52,894 nucleotides of DNA from positions 1 to 52,894 of the forward strand of contig NZ_WMJZ01000029.1 of NCBI RefSeq assembly GCF_009711095.1. Reading direction: 5' to 3'. The position numbers were made by a program, and so were the translations under genes. Below, one piece after another: positions 1 through 8,314 of this stretch. Positions within the stretch are counted from its first letter, which is position 1, and each line of letters starts with the position of its first letter. The notes under the pieces are model-generated. The model was given only the letters and a program-made list of their open reading frames with translations, was not told the origin of the DNA and ran no database searches. This DNA is from Intestinirhabdus alba (GTDB taxonomy: Bacteria; Pseudomonadota; Gammaproteobacteria; Enterobacterales; Enterobacteriaceae).

Positions 1-860
1 AAACCAAGGTTTTGGAGAAACTTCGCCACATCTGGAATATCCGCGCCGTTTTGGCTTTTCTGCATCGCGCCGGTGATACGTGCATCATCACCCGCCGCAA
101 CAGTATTGGCCGTTGTACCGGTGTTTTTCGTCGAGCTGTCACCAAGTTGCAGATTCTGGCGCGCCAGTGCCGGATTAGGTAAATCGGCGAGATTGCGTTC
201 TTTAGCCAGCCGTGCATTGGCATTGTCCATCGCAATTTTTACGGCTTTCGGGGTTGCCGATTGTGTCTCGCGGTCATCCGTCACACTGCTGTTAAGCTGC
301 GTAAAACCTTTAGCGGTAGTGGTTGCATCGGGATGATTGCGCGACTGTTCGTGGTTGCGCATTAGTCCATCAACGTAGCTCTTCACCTCGATGACAGCAT
401 CGTCAACATACTTTCGGGTTGCCAGCACGACCGACGGGTCGATTTTTAAGGTGATCGCCGACGTGCTCGAGACAACAAGAATCATGCGAATGGTCTGCGT
501 TCGACCACTTCCCTCGGCCAGTAACGGCTTGTAGGTTTCCGGGCAGTTGGCGACAGCAATCAAAATGCCATCGTCATCATAAAGACCGATTTCACGGATG
601 AAAAAACCGCCCTCATTTTCCGGGATAATTTGTTCAGCAATAATCTGACCGGCATCGTGAGCATCCACGCTCAGTGAATTAATCGGCGCGATGCGGGTCT
701 GGTTAATGAGTTTTGTCTGAGCCGGGTCAGGCGTCGGCAACGTGCCGTTACCATCACCGACAGCCATTTGTGTGATATTCAGTTTTGTACCGAGCATGGT
801 CGCGTTTGCCAGTCGCGCCGCGCCCTGATTGGTCAGGATGGCAAAATATTTAGTCGTCAT
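1..860 (-). CDS. H: P2 gpH-like tail fibre protein, N-terminal part (runs off window)
   Basis: The N-terminal ~286 residues of a phage tail fibre are encoded here; the rest lies left of base 1. The start (MTTKYFAILTNQGAARLANA) and the following segment with TQMAVGDGNG and FFIREIGLYDDDGILIAVAN match the P2-family tail-collar/fibre N-terminus that attaches the fibre to the baseplate. The distal, receptor-binding end is not visible, so host range cannot be judged. The start ATG overlaps the stop of the upstream gpI gene (ATGA), as in the P2 order J-I-H. The frame is open to the window edge with no internal stop. Confidence 0.85.
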   Translation of the reverse strand, partial: MTTKYFAILTNQGAARLANATMLGTKLNITQMAVGDGNGTLPTPDPAQTKLINQTRIAPINSLSVDAHDAGQIIAEQIIPENEGGFFIREIGLYDDDGILIAVANCPETYKPLLAEGSGRTQTIRMILVVSSTSAITLKIDPSVVLATRKYVDDAVIEVKSYVDGLMRNHEQSRNHPDATTTAKGFTQLNSSVTDDRETQSATPKAVKIAMDNANARLAKERNLADLPNPALARQNLQLGDSSTKNTGTTANTVAAGDDARITGAMQKSQNGADIPDVAKFLQNLG

Positions 861-1468
861 GCGCTTACTCGCAGGTTATCAATCAGATGAATGGCCGAAG
901 CCGGATAAAACTCACCACCGACGACAATTTCCCCGGCGGCGTAGGGATAAACGGTTAACAGGTCGCCGTCATAGCAGCTTGCGCCCACATAAGCGCGCCC
1001 GGTGGTGCTCAGGCTGATAGCGAGCCCGGTCAGGTGTCGGCTTGCCGGTTTTGCCCCTTCTATCAGGCGCTCGAGCTCGAGGTACATCTCATCGGTGATG
1101 CCGGTCTCGAGTACGCCAACAACAAGCCGGAAAGTTCCGGGCTCTTCGTTGAGCTCCCACCACTCCTTAACCTCAATCAGATAGCCCAGCGGCTCCACCA
1201 CGCGCCGTAAGGCGGCGATAGTGCCTTTGTGGGCATGGATGAAAAACGCCGAGGCGATGACGCTGCGTTTTGTCACCTCCGGCCAGTTCTCATCCCACCG
1301 GTCAACCGAAAACGCCCACGCCAGATAGGGCAGCAGCCGCACCGGGCAGGTGCGCCAGTTCCACAACGTGCGAAGCGGTACCGGCACACGCTCAATATCT
1401 GCGGCAGCGCGGGCGGCGGCGACCTCGAGCACCGATGAGCCAACAGGCAACAGCCGGTTATTACTCAT
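857..1468 (-). CDS. I: Baseplate protein gpI (P2 family)
   Basis: A ~203-residue homologue of P2 gpI, a baseplate component of contractile-tail phages. I chose the start MSNNRLLPVGSS over a longer upstream frame because it resembles the start of gpI proteins and overlaps the end of gene J by 8 nt, the usual J/I arrangement. The protein contains LPYLAWAFSVDRWDENWPE and VVEPLGYLIEVKEWWE, typical of the family. It sits between J and H in the leftward late operon and is translationally coupled on both sides. Nothing suggests damage. Confidence 0.9.
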   Translation of the reverse strand: MSNNRLLPVGSSVLEVAAARAAADIERVPVPLRTLWNWRTCPVRLLPYLAWAFSVDRWDENWPEVTKRSVIASAFFIHAHKGTIAALRRVVEPLGYLIEVKEWWELNEEPGTFRLVVGVLETGITDEMYLELERLIEGAKPASRHLTGLAISLSTTGRAYVGASCYDGDLLTVYPYAAGEIVVGGEFYPASAIHLIDNLRVSA

Positions 1469-2369
1469 CAGCACCCCCGTCAGCGATGCGGTATTCGGTG
1501 CAACAGGATGCCTGGTATTTACTGAGCACAATGTCAGCCAGTGGCGCGGCCAGCTCGACACGCTGCACACCTTCGACGTGCAGGGCGGCATAGATGGCCG
1601 ACTGACGAATGTCGCGGCCCAGTCGCTGTTGTGCGCTGATGTATGTCTTCAGTTTTTCCTCTGCGGCCTGACGGATGGGCGCGGCCTCCGGCCCCGGATA
1701 AAAATACAGCGTGGCGTCAATCTGATACGGCACGATTTCAGCACTCTGCACTGTCACCCTGTCGCCAACCGGGCGCACCTCTTCAGCGTTCAGCGCTTTT
1801 TCCACAACGGCCAGCAGGTCATCGGATGCAGTGCCGTCATCCTCGCGTGACAGCACGGTGATGGTCACACAGGCCGGTGACGGGCTGACAACCGAGATAT
1901 CAGCGACCCGACCGTCGGCGCTGCGACCGTGGTATTCATATGCGCCGACCGGACCAGCCACGCTGAGCCCTTCATAAGCCTGTTGTGCGCGTAACCGTAA
2001 ATCGGTATCAGATTCCATGACGGCGGGTGTTGGCGGGATAGTGCTGTCATCGGCGGGCGTCACGGTCTGACGCCCGGTATTGTTGTTTCCGGCCATCACA
2101 TCGAGGTCGTTATTACTCGCGTAAGCCAGTGTGCAGCCTTTCGCCGCATCGTTCACACGCTGACGCCAGATAACCTCCCGATAGGCGCTTTCCTCCAGAT
2201 ACTTCACCAGTGGCTCAGACTCAAGGGCGAGAGTACGCGCAACAGCGTCCTGTTGTTCTTCAGGGTAAAGCGAGACCAGCGTCGCTTTGCGTTCCGCGAG
2301 AATGGTTTCAAAATCCAGCGTTTCCACAACGTCAGGCGCGGGGAGCTGGCTCAGGTCGATGGTTGCCAT
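1461..2369 (-). CDS. J: Baseplate assembly protein gpJ (P2 family)
   Basis: A 302-residue homologue of P2 gpJ, a baseplate wedge protein of the gp6/Mu gp47 class. Length and start (MATIDLSQLPAPDVVETLDFE) are normal for the family. The order W-J-I-H is the P2 order. The product belongs in the baseplate that forms around the gpV spike. Together with W, V and I it makes a complete baseplate block in this window, so the tail-tip genes of this prophage look intact. Confidence 0.92.
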   Translation of the reverse strand: MATIDLSQLPAPDVVETLDFETILAERKATLVSLYPEEQQDAVARTLALESEPLVKYLEESAYREVIWRQRVNDAAKGCTLAYASNNDLDVMAGNNNTGRQTVTPADDSTIPPTPAVMESDTDLRLRAQQAYEGLSVAGPVGAYEYHGRSADGRVADISVVSPSPACVTITVLSREDDGTASDDLLAVVEKALNAEEVRPVGDRVTVQSAEIVPYQIDATLYFYPGPEAAPIRQAAEEKLKTYISAQQRLGRDIRQSAIYAALHVEGVQRVELAAPLADIVLSKYQASCCTEYRIADGGADE

Positions 2370-2373
2370 AAAT

Positions 2374-2721
2374 TCAACTCACAGGGATAGTCAGTGACAG
2401 GGTTTTGCCGGTGTCCCGGGTCTCGCCGGTCAGCTCAACAATCATCTGACCGTTAAACTGACGTTCTACCGTCAGCGAGCTGATGCTGATGCGCGGCTCC
2501 CACTTCAGCAGCGCCATATAACAGGCGCACATAATTTGCAGCCTCAGCGCGTCGGTCTGCGGCATATCAATCAGGGAGAACAACAGCGAGCCATAATCGC
2601 GGCGCATCACGCGAGAGCCGACCGGCGTTCGCAAAATATCGCCACAGCTCTGACGGATGTGATCGGCGTCAGTGATGGCGCGCCCTGTCTTCCTGTTCAT
2701 ACCGATATAACGGGTCGTCAT
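2374..2721 (-). CDS. W: Baseplate protein gpW (P2 family, gp25-like)
   Basis: A 115-residue protein of the T4 gp25/P2 gpW class, a small lysozyme-fold baseplate wedge component. The segment GSRVMRRDYGSLLFSLIDMPQ is the conserved family core. The start overlaps the stop of gene V by 4 nt. Length is as expected. Confidence 0.92.
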   Translation of the reverse strand: MTTRYIGMNRKTGRAITDADHIRQSCGDILRTPVGSRVMRRDYGSLLFSLIDMPQTDALRLQIMCACYMALLKWEPRISISSLTVERQFNGQMIVELTGETRDTGKTLSLTIPVS

Positions 2722-3359
2722 TTCGTGTCCTCCGTCCAGGAGCCACCTCTTTGCACACCACCGTGACCATGGTCATCCACCACCACGCCATTTGATGAGA
2801 GCTTGCCGCCGGTGTGCTCGATATCGCCGCTCATCTTCCCGCCTTGCTGTACCTCAAGCGTCGCCGTCGTCAGTTTGTTGGTGCAGACCACTTCCGGGGT
2901 GTCGAGGGTGATGCGGGTCTCGGCTTTCACCGTCACCAGCGGTACCGTCGCAGTGATGGAATCCGACGCCGTTACGTCTGCGGTTTTAATGCCGCTCACG
3001 GTCAGCGCGCCGGTCTCCGGCTCGTACTCGATAACAGCCCCGTCAGGAAAGGTGATGTGAAAAGCATCAGCCGACGCCGACGGCGCTGGGTGATCATCAG
3101 AGAAAATACCGGGCAGCACAAAAGCGGTGTCGAGCTCACCACCGACGGCCAGCAGTAAAACCTGCTCACCCACAGACGGAGCCCACCAGACACGTGAGCG
3201 ACCGGCGCGTGTGGTCAGCCACTGAAGCCAGTCGGTAACAATGCCGCCAGTCTGGACGCGACAGCGCCCGTCATCGAGGTCGACTTCAACGACGACGCCG
3301 GTGCGTATCAGGTTGCGAAGGAGGCGTAAAGCGTCCTGAAGAGTTGCGCGAGTATTCAT
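2718..3359 (-). CDS. V: Baseplate spike protein gpV (P2 family)
   Basis: A 213-residue homologue of P2 gpV, the trimeric membrane-piercing spike at the tail tip. The N-terminal OB-like region (residues ~1-90) is followed by a beta-helical C-terminal part with repeated Val/Thr strands, ending in DDHGHGGVQRGG, a His-containing tip like the metal-binding apex of gpV. I chose the start MNTRATLQDALRLLRNLIR over a longer frame beginning at 3395 because it matches the usual gpV N-terminus. It overlaps gene W and belongs to the tail-tip operon. Confidence 0.9.
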   Translation of the reverse strand: MNTRATLQDALRLLRNLIRTGVVVEVDLDDGRCRVQTGGIVTDWLQWLTTRAGRSRVWWAPSVGEQVLLLAVGGELDTAFVLPGIFSDDHPAPSASADAFHITFPDGAVIEYEPETGALTVSGIKTADVTASDSITATVPLVTVKAETRITLDTPEVVCTNKLTTATLEVQQGGKMSGDIEHTGGKLSSNGVVVDDHGHGGVQRGGSWTEDTK

Positions 3360-3427
3360 ACAAGGAAGGATGCCGCCCGGTGCTCTGAGCGGCAATTGAT
3401 GCGGGTTTTACTGTCGATGACACAACG

Positions 3428-3877
3428 CTAAACGGACAATTTAGCGATAATTATTTCCTCCACGGCCTGACGATCTTCGTCATTAAACCCGATGAGCGGT
3501 CGGGCATCGTACTGTACCGGCGTACTGTTTCGCCCAGGCTTATCCTTGAGGCCGAACTGATGCACATTCGCCATTCGTTGTACCTTGCCGGTAAATTCCA
3601 CGACCGCCGCATCATTCCCCGCCGTGGCTTTCATAAAGCGACTGGTGCGGAGCTTCGCGAACATTTCCCGCTTAACCCGGCCTTTTTTGGCTTTTACCGG
3701 CTGGCGTTTTCGGGCGGCGTAAGGTGTGCCGTCCGGGCCTTTCTGCGTTTTAATCCGGCGCTGTTGACGGGCTCGCAGGGTCTTCGCGATATCTGCGGCC
3801 ATTCTGCGACGGGCAGCAGGTGACAGCGCCGCTATCAGCCCCGCGAGCTTATCGTCAAAGGGTTTAAAGTCATTCAT
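3428..3877 (-). CDS. S: Tail completion protein gpS (P2 family)
   Basis: A 149-residue P2 gpS-like protein (phage virion morphogenesis family). Its basic central region (RRRMAADIAKTLRARQQRR, KRQPVKAKKGRVKR) is typical. gpR and gpS are thought to complete the tail so that it can join the capsid. It overlaps gene R by 8 nt at its start. Length is normal. Confidence 0.9.
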   Translation of the reverse strand: MNDFKPFDDKLAGLIAALSPAARRRMAADIAKTLRARQQRRIKTQKGPDGTPYAARKRQPVKAKKGRVKREMFAKLRTSRFMKATAGNDAAVVEFTGKVQRMANVHQFGLKDKPGRNSTPVQYDARPLIGFNDEDRQAVEEIIIAKLSV

Positions 3878-4337
3878 GCAAGCGACTCACGAGCTCACCG
3901 TTAACATACAGCTCAACTGGTCGGGTAACGGGTTCCGGCGGCTGCGGCTCTTCAGCCTGTTCGACGTGAAGATTATCCCCCTGCTCTTTAACGATAGTGC
4001 GCTCGGTCAGCATCAGGCTGATACTGATATCGACGCTGTCGTTGTCGTTGATATCGGCAAAATAGGTGAATCCCTTTTTACGCCCTTCATCGGTTGTCAT
4101 AATGTCAGCCTGATGGATGCGCAGCCACGCCTGAATCGGGACAAGTAACAGCTCGATATCATCCGTGAAATCGGTCACCACCACATTAAGCGTGTACCGG
4201 TTCTCAAACGACAGCGACGTCGCCAGCGTCGAGGCCAGATTCCCGTTGTCGATAAAGACACGCATCATATCGGGGTTTCGTGCCAGCACCGGCACGGCAT
4301 CAGTTAAGGCTTTTCGCAGACTCTTCGGCTTGTACAT
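3870..4337 (-). CDS. R: Tail completion protein gpR (P2 family)
   Basis: A 155-residue homologue of P2 gpR, paired with gpS in tail completion. It begins MYKPKSLRKALTDAVPVLARNPDMMRVF (split here only for reference; the start lies at 4337) and contains the family-typical VVVTDFTDDIELLLVPIQAW. Its start overlaps the end of the o-spanin gene, as is usual where the P2 lysis block meets the tail block. Confidence 0.9.
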   Translation of the reverse strand: MYKPKSLRKALTDAVPVLARNPDMMRVFIDNGNLASTLATSLSFENRYTLNVVVTDFTDDIELLLVPIQAWLRIHQADIMTTDEGRKKGFTYFADINDNDSVDISISLMLTERTIVKEQGDNLHVEQAEEPQPPEPVTRPVELYVNGELVSRLHE

Positions 4338-4590
4338 CGATTTTATCCTGGCAATTTTTTATTGTTCTGACCTGAAGTGCACAGCGCTCGAGGGCGCTTT
4401 CGAGCTGGCGTATATCCGCGCTCAGGTCGCCATTGGTGGTCGGGTCACTTCCCGGCATCGGGCAAAGGCTGACCTTCGGACATGCGTTGTAAACAATCAC
4501 TGGCGTCGGCACAGGCGGCGCGCTGGTGCAACCGGCGCACAGCATCAGGTAAATCAGCGCTATACCAGCGGCGAAGCTGTTCATTTTCAT
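4300..4590 (-). CDS. lysC: LysC-like o-spanin (Rz1-type lipoprotein)
   Basis: A ~96-residue outer-membrane spanin. The N-terminus (MKMNSFAAGIALIYLMLC) is a lipoprotein signal with lipobox LCAGC, placing the lipidated cysteine at residue 21, followed by a Pro-rich stretch (SAPPVPTPV). With the i-spanin encoded in the overlapping frame it would fuse inner and outer membranes at the last step of phage lysis. The gene starts inside lysB in another frame and runs past its end, the usual nested Rz/Rz1 layout. The 3' end overlaps the start of gene R. I chose the start giving a proper signal peptide rather than the upstream frame to 4689. Confidence 0.88.
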   Translation of the reverse strand: MKMNSFAAGIALIYLMLCAGCTSAPPVPTPVIVYNACPKVSLCPMPGSDPTTNGDLSADIRQLESALERCALQVRTIKNCQDKIDVQAEESAKSLN

Positions 4591-4858
4591 TGAGTAACCT
4601 CGTAATGGTCTGTTCCCGGCGTTGCGCCCGCGCTCCGGCATCGATGAGCTCACCGCGCAGTAAGACCTGAGCGGTTTCATTCTCCCCACGAATACGGGAG
4701 GCCGTTTTAAGCTGGCTTTTCAGCATGGTAATCACCGTTTTTTGTTCACCGGCAACCTTGTTCGCCCGTTCAAAGGAGCGGGTCAGACTGGTGTTTTCGT
4801 GGCGCATCCAGAGCAGCCCGGCCACGGCCAGCACTAACAACACGACTATCGTTTTCAT
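4445..4858 (-). CDS. lysB: LysB-like i-spanin (Rz-type)
   Basis: A 137-residue inner-membrane spanin. The N-terminus (MKTIVVLLVLAVAGLLWMRH) is a single membrane anchor and the rest is a long coiled coil (residues ~20-110). It pairs with the lipoprotein encoded in the nested frame. Its start overlaps the endolysin stop (ATGA). Role and pairing rest on topology and position rather than on strongly conserved residues. Confidence 0.88.
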   Translation of the reverse strand: MKTIVVLLVLAVAGLLWMRHENTSLTRSFERANKVAGEQKTVITMLKSQLKTASRIRGENETAQVLLRGELIDAGARAQRREQTITRLLNENEQLRRWYSADLPDAVRRLHQRAACADASDCLQRMSEGQPLPDAGK

Positions 4859-5364
4859 TTCGCCCCCTTCAGGCAGTAAGTGCGCTCACGAAAGCGGCGG
4901 TTTTCAAGCCCTGTATTACGCTCACCATTCACAAACACCCAGCGGGTGAGCTGGTCACAGGCTTGCCACCATTGCCGGTGTTTCAGGTGATACACCAGCG
5001 TCGAGCGACAGGCCGCGCCGGTGCCGACGTTAAAAGCGAAGCTGACCAGCGCGTCATAGACGGCGGGTGGCATGTCCACCGGCACACAGACCGCGAGTCG
5101 TTTCTCAACGTTCAGCACGTCGGCGACCAGATTCGCGGCGGCTTCCTTCTCGGTGATATCCCGTTTCGGTACCACCCCGGCAGTGTGGCCGATGCCTGAC
5201 GTCCACACACCCGCGCTGCACTGGTAAGGGCGCAACCGGCAACCCTCGAGGTCGGCAATCAGCGCGAGCCCCTCCGGCGAGGTGTGAAGCAAACGAAAAT
5301 CAGGCACCAGTGCCGCCAGCGCCAGCACGACGGCCACACTGCAACGTTTAACGAATGAGCCCAC
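4855..5364 (-). CDS. SAR endolysin (GH24 lysozyme, P1 Lyz type)
   Basis: A 169-residue phage lysozyme. I chose the GTG at 5364: it overlaps the end of the holin gene and has AAGGGGG about 8 nt upstream. With this start the N-terminus is a weakly hydrophobic SAR anchor (residues ~8-20) with one cysteine at C8. The catalytic triad is E40-C49-T55, with C42 next to the active site. This matches the cysteine layout of phage P1 Lyz (C13; E42, C44, C51, T57), which is held inactive by a disulfide and switched on when the anchor leaves the membrane. So the enzyme is probably Sec-exported and activated by depolarisation and disulfide exchange (inference). The P2 gpK enzyme is of another type. Confidence 0.88.
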   Translation of the reverse strand: MGSFVKRCSVAVVLALAALVPDFRLLHTSPEGLALIADLEGCRLRPYQCSAGVWTSGIGHTAGVVPKRDITEKEAAANLVADVLNVEKRLAVCVPVDMPPAVYDALVSFAFNVGTGAACRSTLVYHLKHRQWWQACDQLTRWVFVNGERNTGLENRRFRERTYCLKGAK

Positions 5365-5569
5365 GAATAACCCCCTTATCAATACCCATCGAGACGAGAT
5401 AGCGGTATTTCTTGCGCTGGTACCAGAAGTTAACCAGCGCGGTAAAAATGGCGCAGCTTCCCCCGACATAAAGCGCGAGCCGTTCCGGCGTCTGCGTACC
5501 GAAATACGCCAGCACCACTGACAGCCAGTAGGTCAGAAAGGTTGTAATTTTATCCACAGTCAGTCCCAT
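5348..5569 (-). CDS. Small holin/pinholin-like membrane protein
   Basis: A 73-residue protein with two predicted membrane segments (residues ~9-24 and ~32-49) and a basic C-terminal tail (WYQRKKYRYLVSMGIDKG). It lies directly upstream of the endolysin and overlaps it, the holin position in 186/P2-like phages. Because the neighbouring endolysin has a SAR anchor, this protein may only need to depolarise the membrane (pinholin behaviour); that part is inference. Confidence 0.85.
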   Translation of the reverse strand: MGLTVDKITTFLTYWLSVVLAYFGTQTPERLALYVGGSCAIFTALVNFWYQRKKYRYLVSMGIDKGVIRGLIR

Positions 5570-5763
5570 AGGTTCACGGTCTCCGATACCGGTGCGGCGT
5601 CGACTTCAGGCAGACTGACCGCCGTGCCATGTGGCAGGACGACACCCAGCTCGGCGAGCCCCGGATTAGCCAGCAATACCGCCTCGACCACACCTTCAGT
5701 ACGCCCGTAATGGCGCTGACATAACGTGTCGAGCGTGTCGCCCTGATGCGCGATGACGTTCAT
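5560..5763 (-). CDS. X: Tail protein gpX (P2 family, LysM-like)
   Basis: A 67-residue homologue of P2 gpX. The N-terminal segment (HQGDTLDTLCQRHYGRTEG) is a LysM-like motif typical of this small tail protein. Its start overlaps the gpL stop and its end overlaps the holin start, the P2 order L-X-Y. Confidence 0.9.
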   Translation of the reverse strand: MNVIAHQGDTLDTLCQRHYGRTEGVVEAVLLANPGLAELGVVLPHGTAVSLPEVDAAPVSETVNLWD

Positions 5764-6263
5764 CAGATTTGCCCCACGATGCAGCGCGCTTTGTCCTGGA
5801 TACGGGCAACCGACCAGCGCATGTCACGCCACATTTCATCGATGGTGTCATCGATGCTGTCGGCCTTTTTGTCACCTTTGGCGCTGGCATCAACGCCCCG
5901 GTAACGCTCGTACAGCGTCGCGGTCGTCATCGAGCAAACAGCGTTGAAGTAGTGAAAAACCCGCACACTTTCGCCGTCGAGTTCATCCGTCGGCACATCC
6001 TCAAGTCGCGCGTAACCGGCGGCGAGCTGAAGGTCGCGCCAGTCGGTTAACTCGGCGTTGGTCTCGGCCATCGCGGTTTTAATCGCCCGGCGCAGACGCA
6101 CCGGCGTCACGGTCTGCTCGAGGCGCATTTCTTCGCGCATGCGCTTCGGGTCAACATCCGGGAAAAAGGCCGTGTTTTTAATCACCGGCTCGTCGACCGG
6201 CACCGGCGGGATGACCATCGGGTCGCGCTGTTGCGCCGGGTTATTCATCACAATCATGGTCAT
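5763..6263 (-). CDS. L: Head completion protein gpL (P2 family)
   Basis: A 166-residue homologue of P2 gpL, which fills the capsid connector after DNA packaging and lets tails attach. Conserved segments include DWRDLQLAAGYARLEDVP and the aromatic VRVFHYFNAVC. Methionines at codons 1, 3 and 6 all fit as starts; I give the longest. It sits between terminase small subunit M and tail gene X, as in P2. Confidence 0.9.
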   Translation of the reverse strand: MTMIVMNNPAQQRDPMVIPPVPVDEPVIKNTAFFPDVDPKRMREEMRLEQTVTPVRLRRAIKTAMAETNAELTDWRDLQLAAGYARLEDVPTDELDGESVRVFHYFNAVCSMTTATLYERYRGVDASAKGDKKADSIDDTIDEMWRDMRWSVARIQDKARCIVGQI

Positions 6264-6360
6264 GAGTACCTCAGTAAATAGGTGGGCGGTGGACGCCGGT
6301 CGCAGTTACGGTGAATCACCGACATTGACCAGCGTGCCGCCCGGCGCGGGGCGCGTTCTG

Positions 6361-7119
6361 TTAACCGGTGACTTTCTTCGGGCGTCCCCGCCCTCGTTTC
6401 ACCGGTGAATCTTGTTTTTTCGCGGGTGCCTTTTTCGCGGCTTTCGGCACCGTTTTTTTGACAGCGACCGGTTTCGGGTTCAGCTCACGAGTGAGGGTCT
6501 CAATGTCCTTTCTTACCCCGGCGTTGGTATCGAGCTGTAAGGCGCGTTGCAGGTGCGCCAGTGCATCAGGAAGCTGACCGGCATCACGCAGGGTCAGACC
6601 GGTGACCTTATGCAATCGGGCGCGCACTTCGTCAGGCATATCGGCGGCATCGGTCAGCCCGATGACCTCGAGCAGTTGCGCAGCGTCGACCGGCTCACCG
6701 GCGATACGGGCGCGGAGAGCCGCGAGCGCGACCTCTTCGGCCAGCATGTAAGGCGCGGGTCGGGAATGGTTTTCCGGCATAGACAGGCCAAAACGCAGGG
6801 CATAGCGCGCAATCTTAATCGCGCCGGTGATATCCCCCGCATCAAGACGCCAGAGCATCACCGTCATCAGAATGTCATCCTGTGCGCCAGTGCCGCTTTC
6901 CAGTACGCCAGCGACCCACGGCAGGTACAGCGGGAGTAATTCGCGTTTTTTATCCGCTTTGCGTTCTTTAGAACGAATTGCTGATAGCGTCCGGCGGTCT
7001 GCGGCCAGCTTGACGAGCATTTGCTCGTAAGGTGAGGCATGACGCAGCGGGGCGTTATCCCGCTGCGATGCCCTGATAGCCGAGACCCGCATCGCGTGAC
7101 GCTGTGCGGGGGTTGCCAT
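6361..7119 (-). CDS. M: Terminase small subunit gpM (P2 family)
   Basis: A 252-residue homologue of P2 gpM, which with gpP cuts the phage at cos and starts packaging. The body is typical of the family. The C-terminus (residues ~215-252) is a Lys/Ala/Pro-rich tail ending KKQDSPVKRGRGRPKKVTG, with an AT-hook-like RGRP motif. Order O-N-M-L is as in P2. Confidence 0.9.
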   Translation of the reverse strand: MATPAQRHAMRVSAIRASQRDNAPLRHASPYEQMLVKLAADRRTLSAIRSKERKADKKRELLPLYLPWVAGVLESGTGAQDDILMTVMLWRLDAGDITGAIKIARYALRFGLSMPENHSRPAPYMLAEEVALAALRARIAGEPVDAAQLLEVIGLTDAADMPDEVRARLHKVTGLTLRDAGQLPDALAHLQRALQLDTNAGVRKDIETLTRELNPKPVAVKKTVPKAAKKAPAKKQDSPVKRGRGRPKKVTG

Positions 7120-7122
7120 CGG

Positions 7123-8283
7123 TTATGCCTCCGTGCCGTCAGTGGTGCTGGTTTCAGCCGGTGCGCTGCCTGTCAGAGACTGCATCGCTTTGACCATTGC
7201 CGCCGCGAAGACTTCCGCGCTCACTGGTTCAGAGGTGGCGGGTTCTTCCGGCTCGAGGATCTCGATATTTTCAATCAGGCAACCGGCCTCGTAGTCCTCG
7301 ATAACGAAATCGACTTTGACCTGTTCGTAGTTTTCCACCTGGTCGAGTTTCGGATTCTCGACGATGTGGCGGCGGTGGCCGTCCTCGTACAGATAAATCG
7401 AGATGTTATCCAGCGTGGTAATGAAAACGCTGTTTGCCGGGAAGAACGGCGCGCGCACGGCCTGAAGCTGACCGATGGTTTTCTGGCTGATAATCAGCTC
7501 ACCGGCGAGCTGTTCGCTGTTCGCCTGGAATTTGTTAATCATCGGGAAGTATTTGTCGGTCAGGATACGGCGACCACAGATGACCACCATTTCCGGGTTT
7601 TCGCGGTGAATTTCCGCGACCAGTGACTCGAAAGCATCCATGACCAGCGCGTCGAGGTTGGCGTAATGCCCCCCTTTACCCACTTTGATGGTATTCGAAA
7701 TCACGGTGCCGTCAGCGTCGGTGACGCTGGACATCACGCGCTCAGGCGCATCGTTGCGGTATTTCTGCAACCAGCCGACAGCCACATCCTGAAGTAACGG
7801 GTTTTTGCTACGGTCAGACGTCGCCGCCCGGCTTATACCGTTAAAGCCGATGGTGATGTAATCCAGCGCCTGACGTTTGATGATGGCGTTACGGATCCGA
7901 ATCTGGAAATCCTGAAAACGCGCCCACAGGTCGAGCTTGTTGTACTTCAGGTGATAGTCGAAGTTCACCGGATGACAGAAATAGCGGTACGCATCCATTT
8001 TCGCGAAATCAGCGGTCTTACGCTCGACGCCACCGTCGGTATCAGTAGTGCTGGCAATGGAGCCGGTCACATCGATGCCGACTTTTTCCTCGGTCAGCTC
8101 GCCAACCGTCACCATGTTGATGAGCTTCAGGAAGCTGGACGACTGCTGGATTTTGTCAAACAGGGTCTGCGTCACCGACGGCTCGACGGTGAATTTTTTG
8201 TCGAGGTCGCTGGTCGCGATGCCGTTCAGTTCGGCGATACGGCTCAGGTACTGATTGAATTTAAAACGGGTCTCTTTACGCAT
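7123..8283 (-). CDS. N: Major capsid protein precursor gpN (P2 family)
   Basis: A 386-residue homologue of P2 gpN, the HK97-fold shell protein. The N-terminal ~30 residues (MRKETRFKFNQYLSRIAELNG) match the arm that gpO cleaves during maturation. Family landmarks such as KYNKLDLWARFQDFQIRI and LDLITIGFNG-like segments are present. The Ala/Glu/Thr-rich C-terminus (residues ~350-386) is longer than the core needs. No frame damage. Confidence 0.93.
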   Translation of the reverse strand: MRKETRFKFNQYLSRIAELNGIATSDLDKKFTVEPSVTQTLFDKIQQSSSFLKLINMVTVGELTEEKVGIDVTGSIASTTDTDGGVERKTADFAKMDAYRYFCHPVNFDYHLKYNKLDLWARFQDFQIRIRNAIIKRQALDYITIGFNGISRAATSDRSKNPLLQDVAVGWLQKYRNDAPERVMSSVTDADGTVISNTIKVGKGGHYANLDALVMDAFESLVAEIHRENPEMVVICGRRILTDKYFPMINKFQANSEQLAGELIISQKTIGQLQAVRAPFFPANSVFITTLDNISIYLYEDGHRRHIVENPKLDQVENYEQVKVDFVIEDYEAGCLIENIEILEPEEPATSEPVSAEVFAAAMVKAMQSLTGSAPAETSTTDGTEA

Positions 8284-8314
8284 GAGTTTTGTATTCCTTC
8301 TGGGTTATCAGGGG

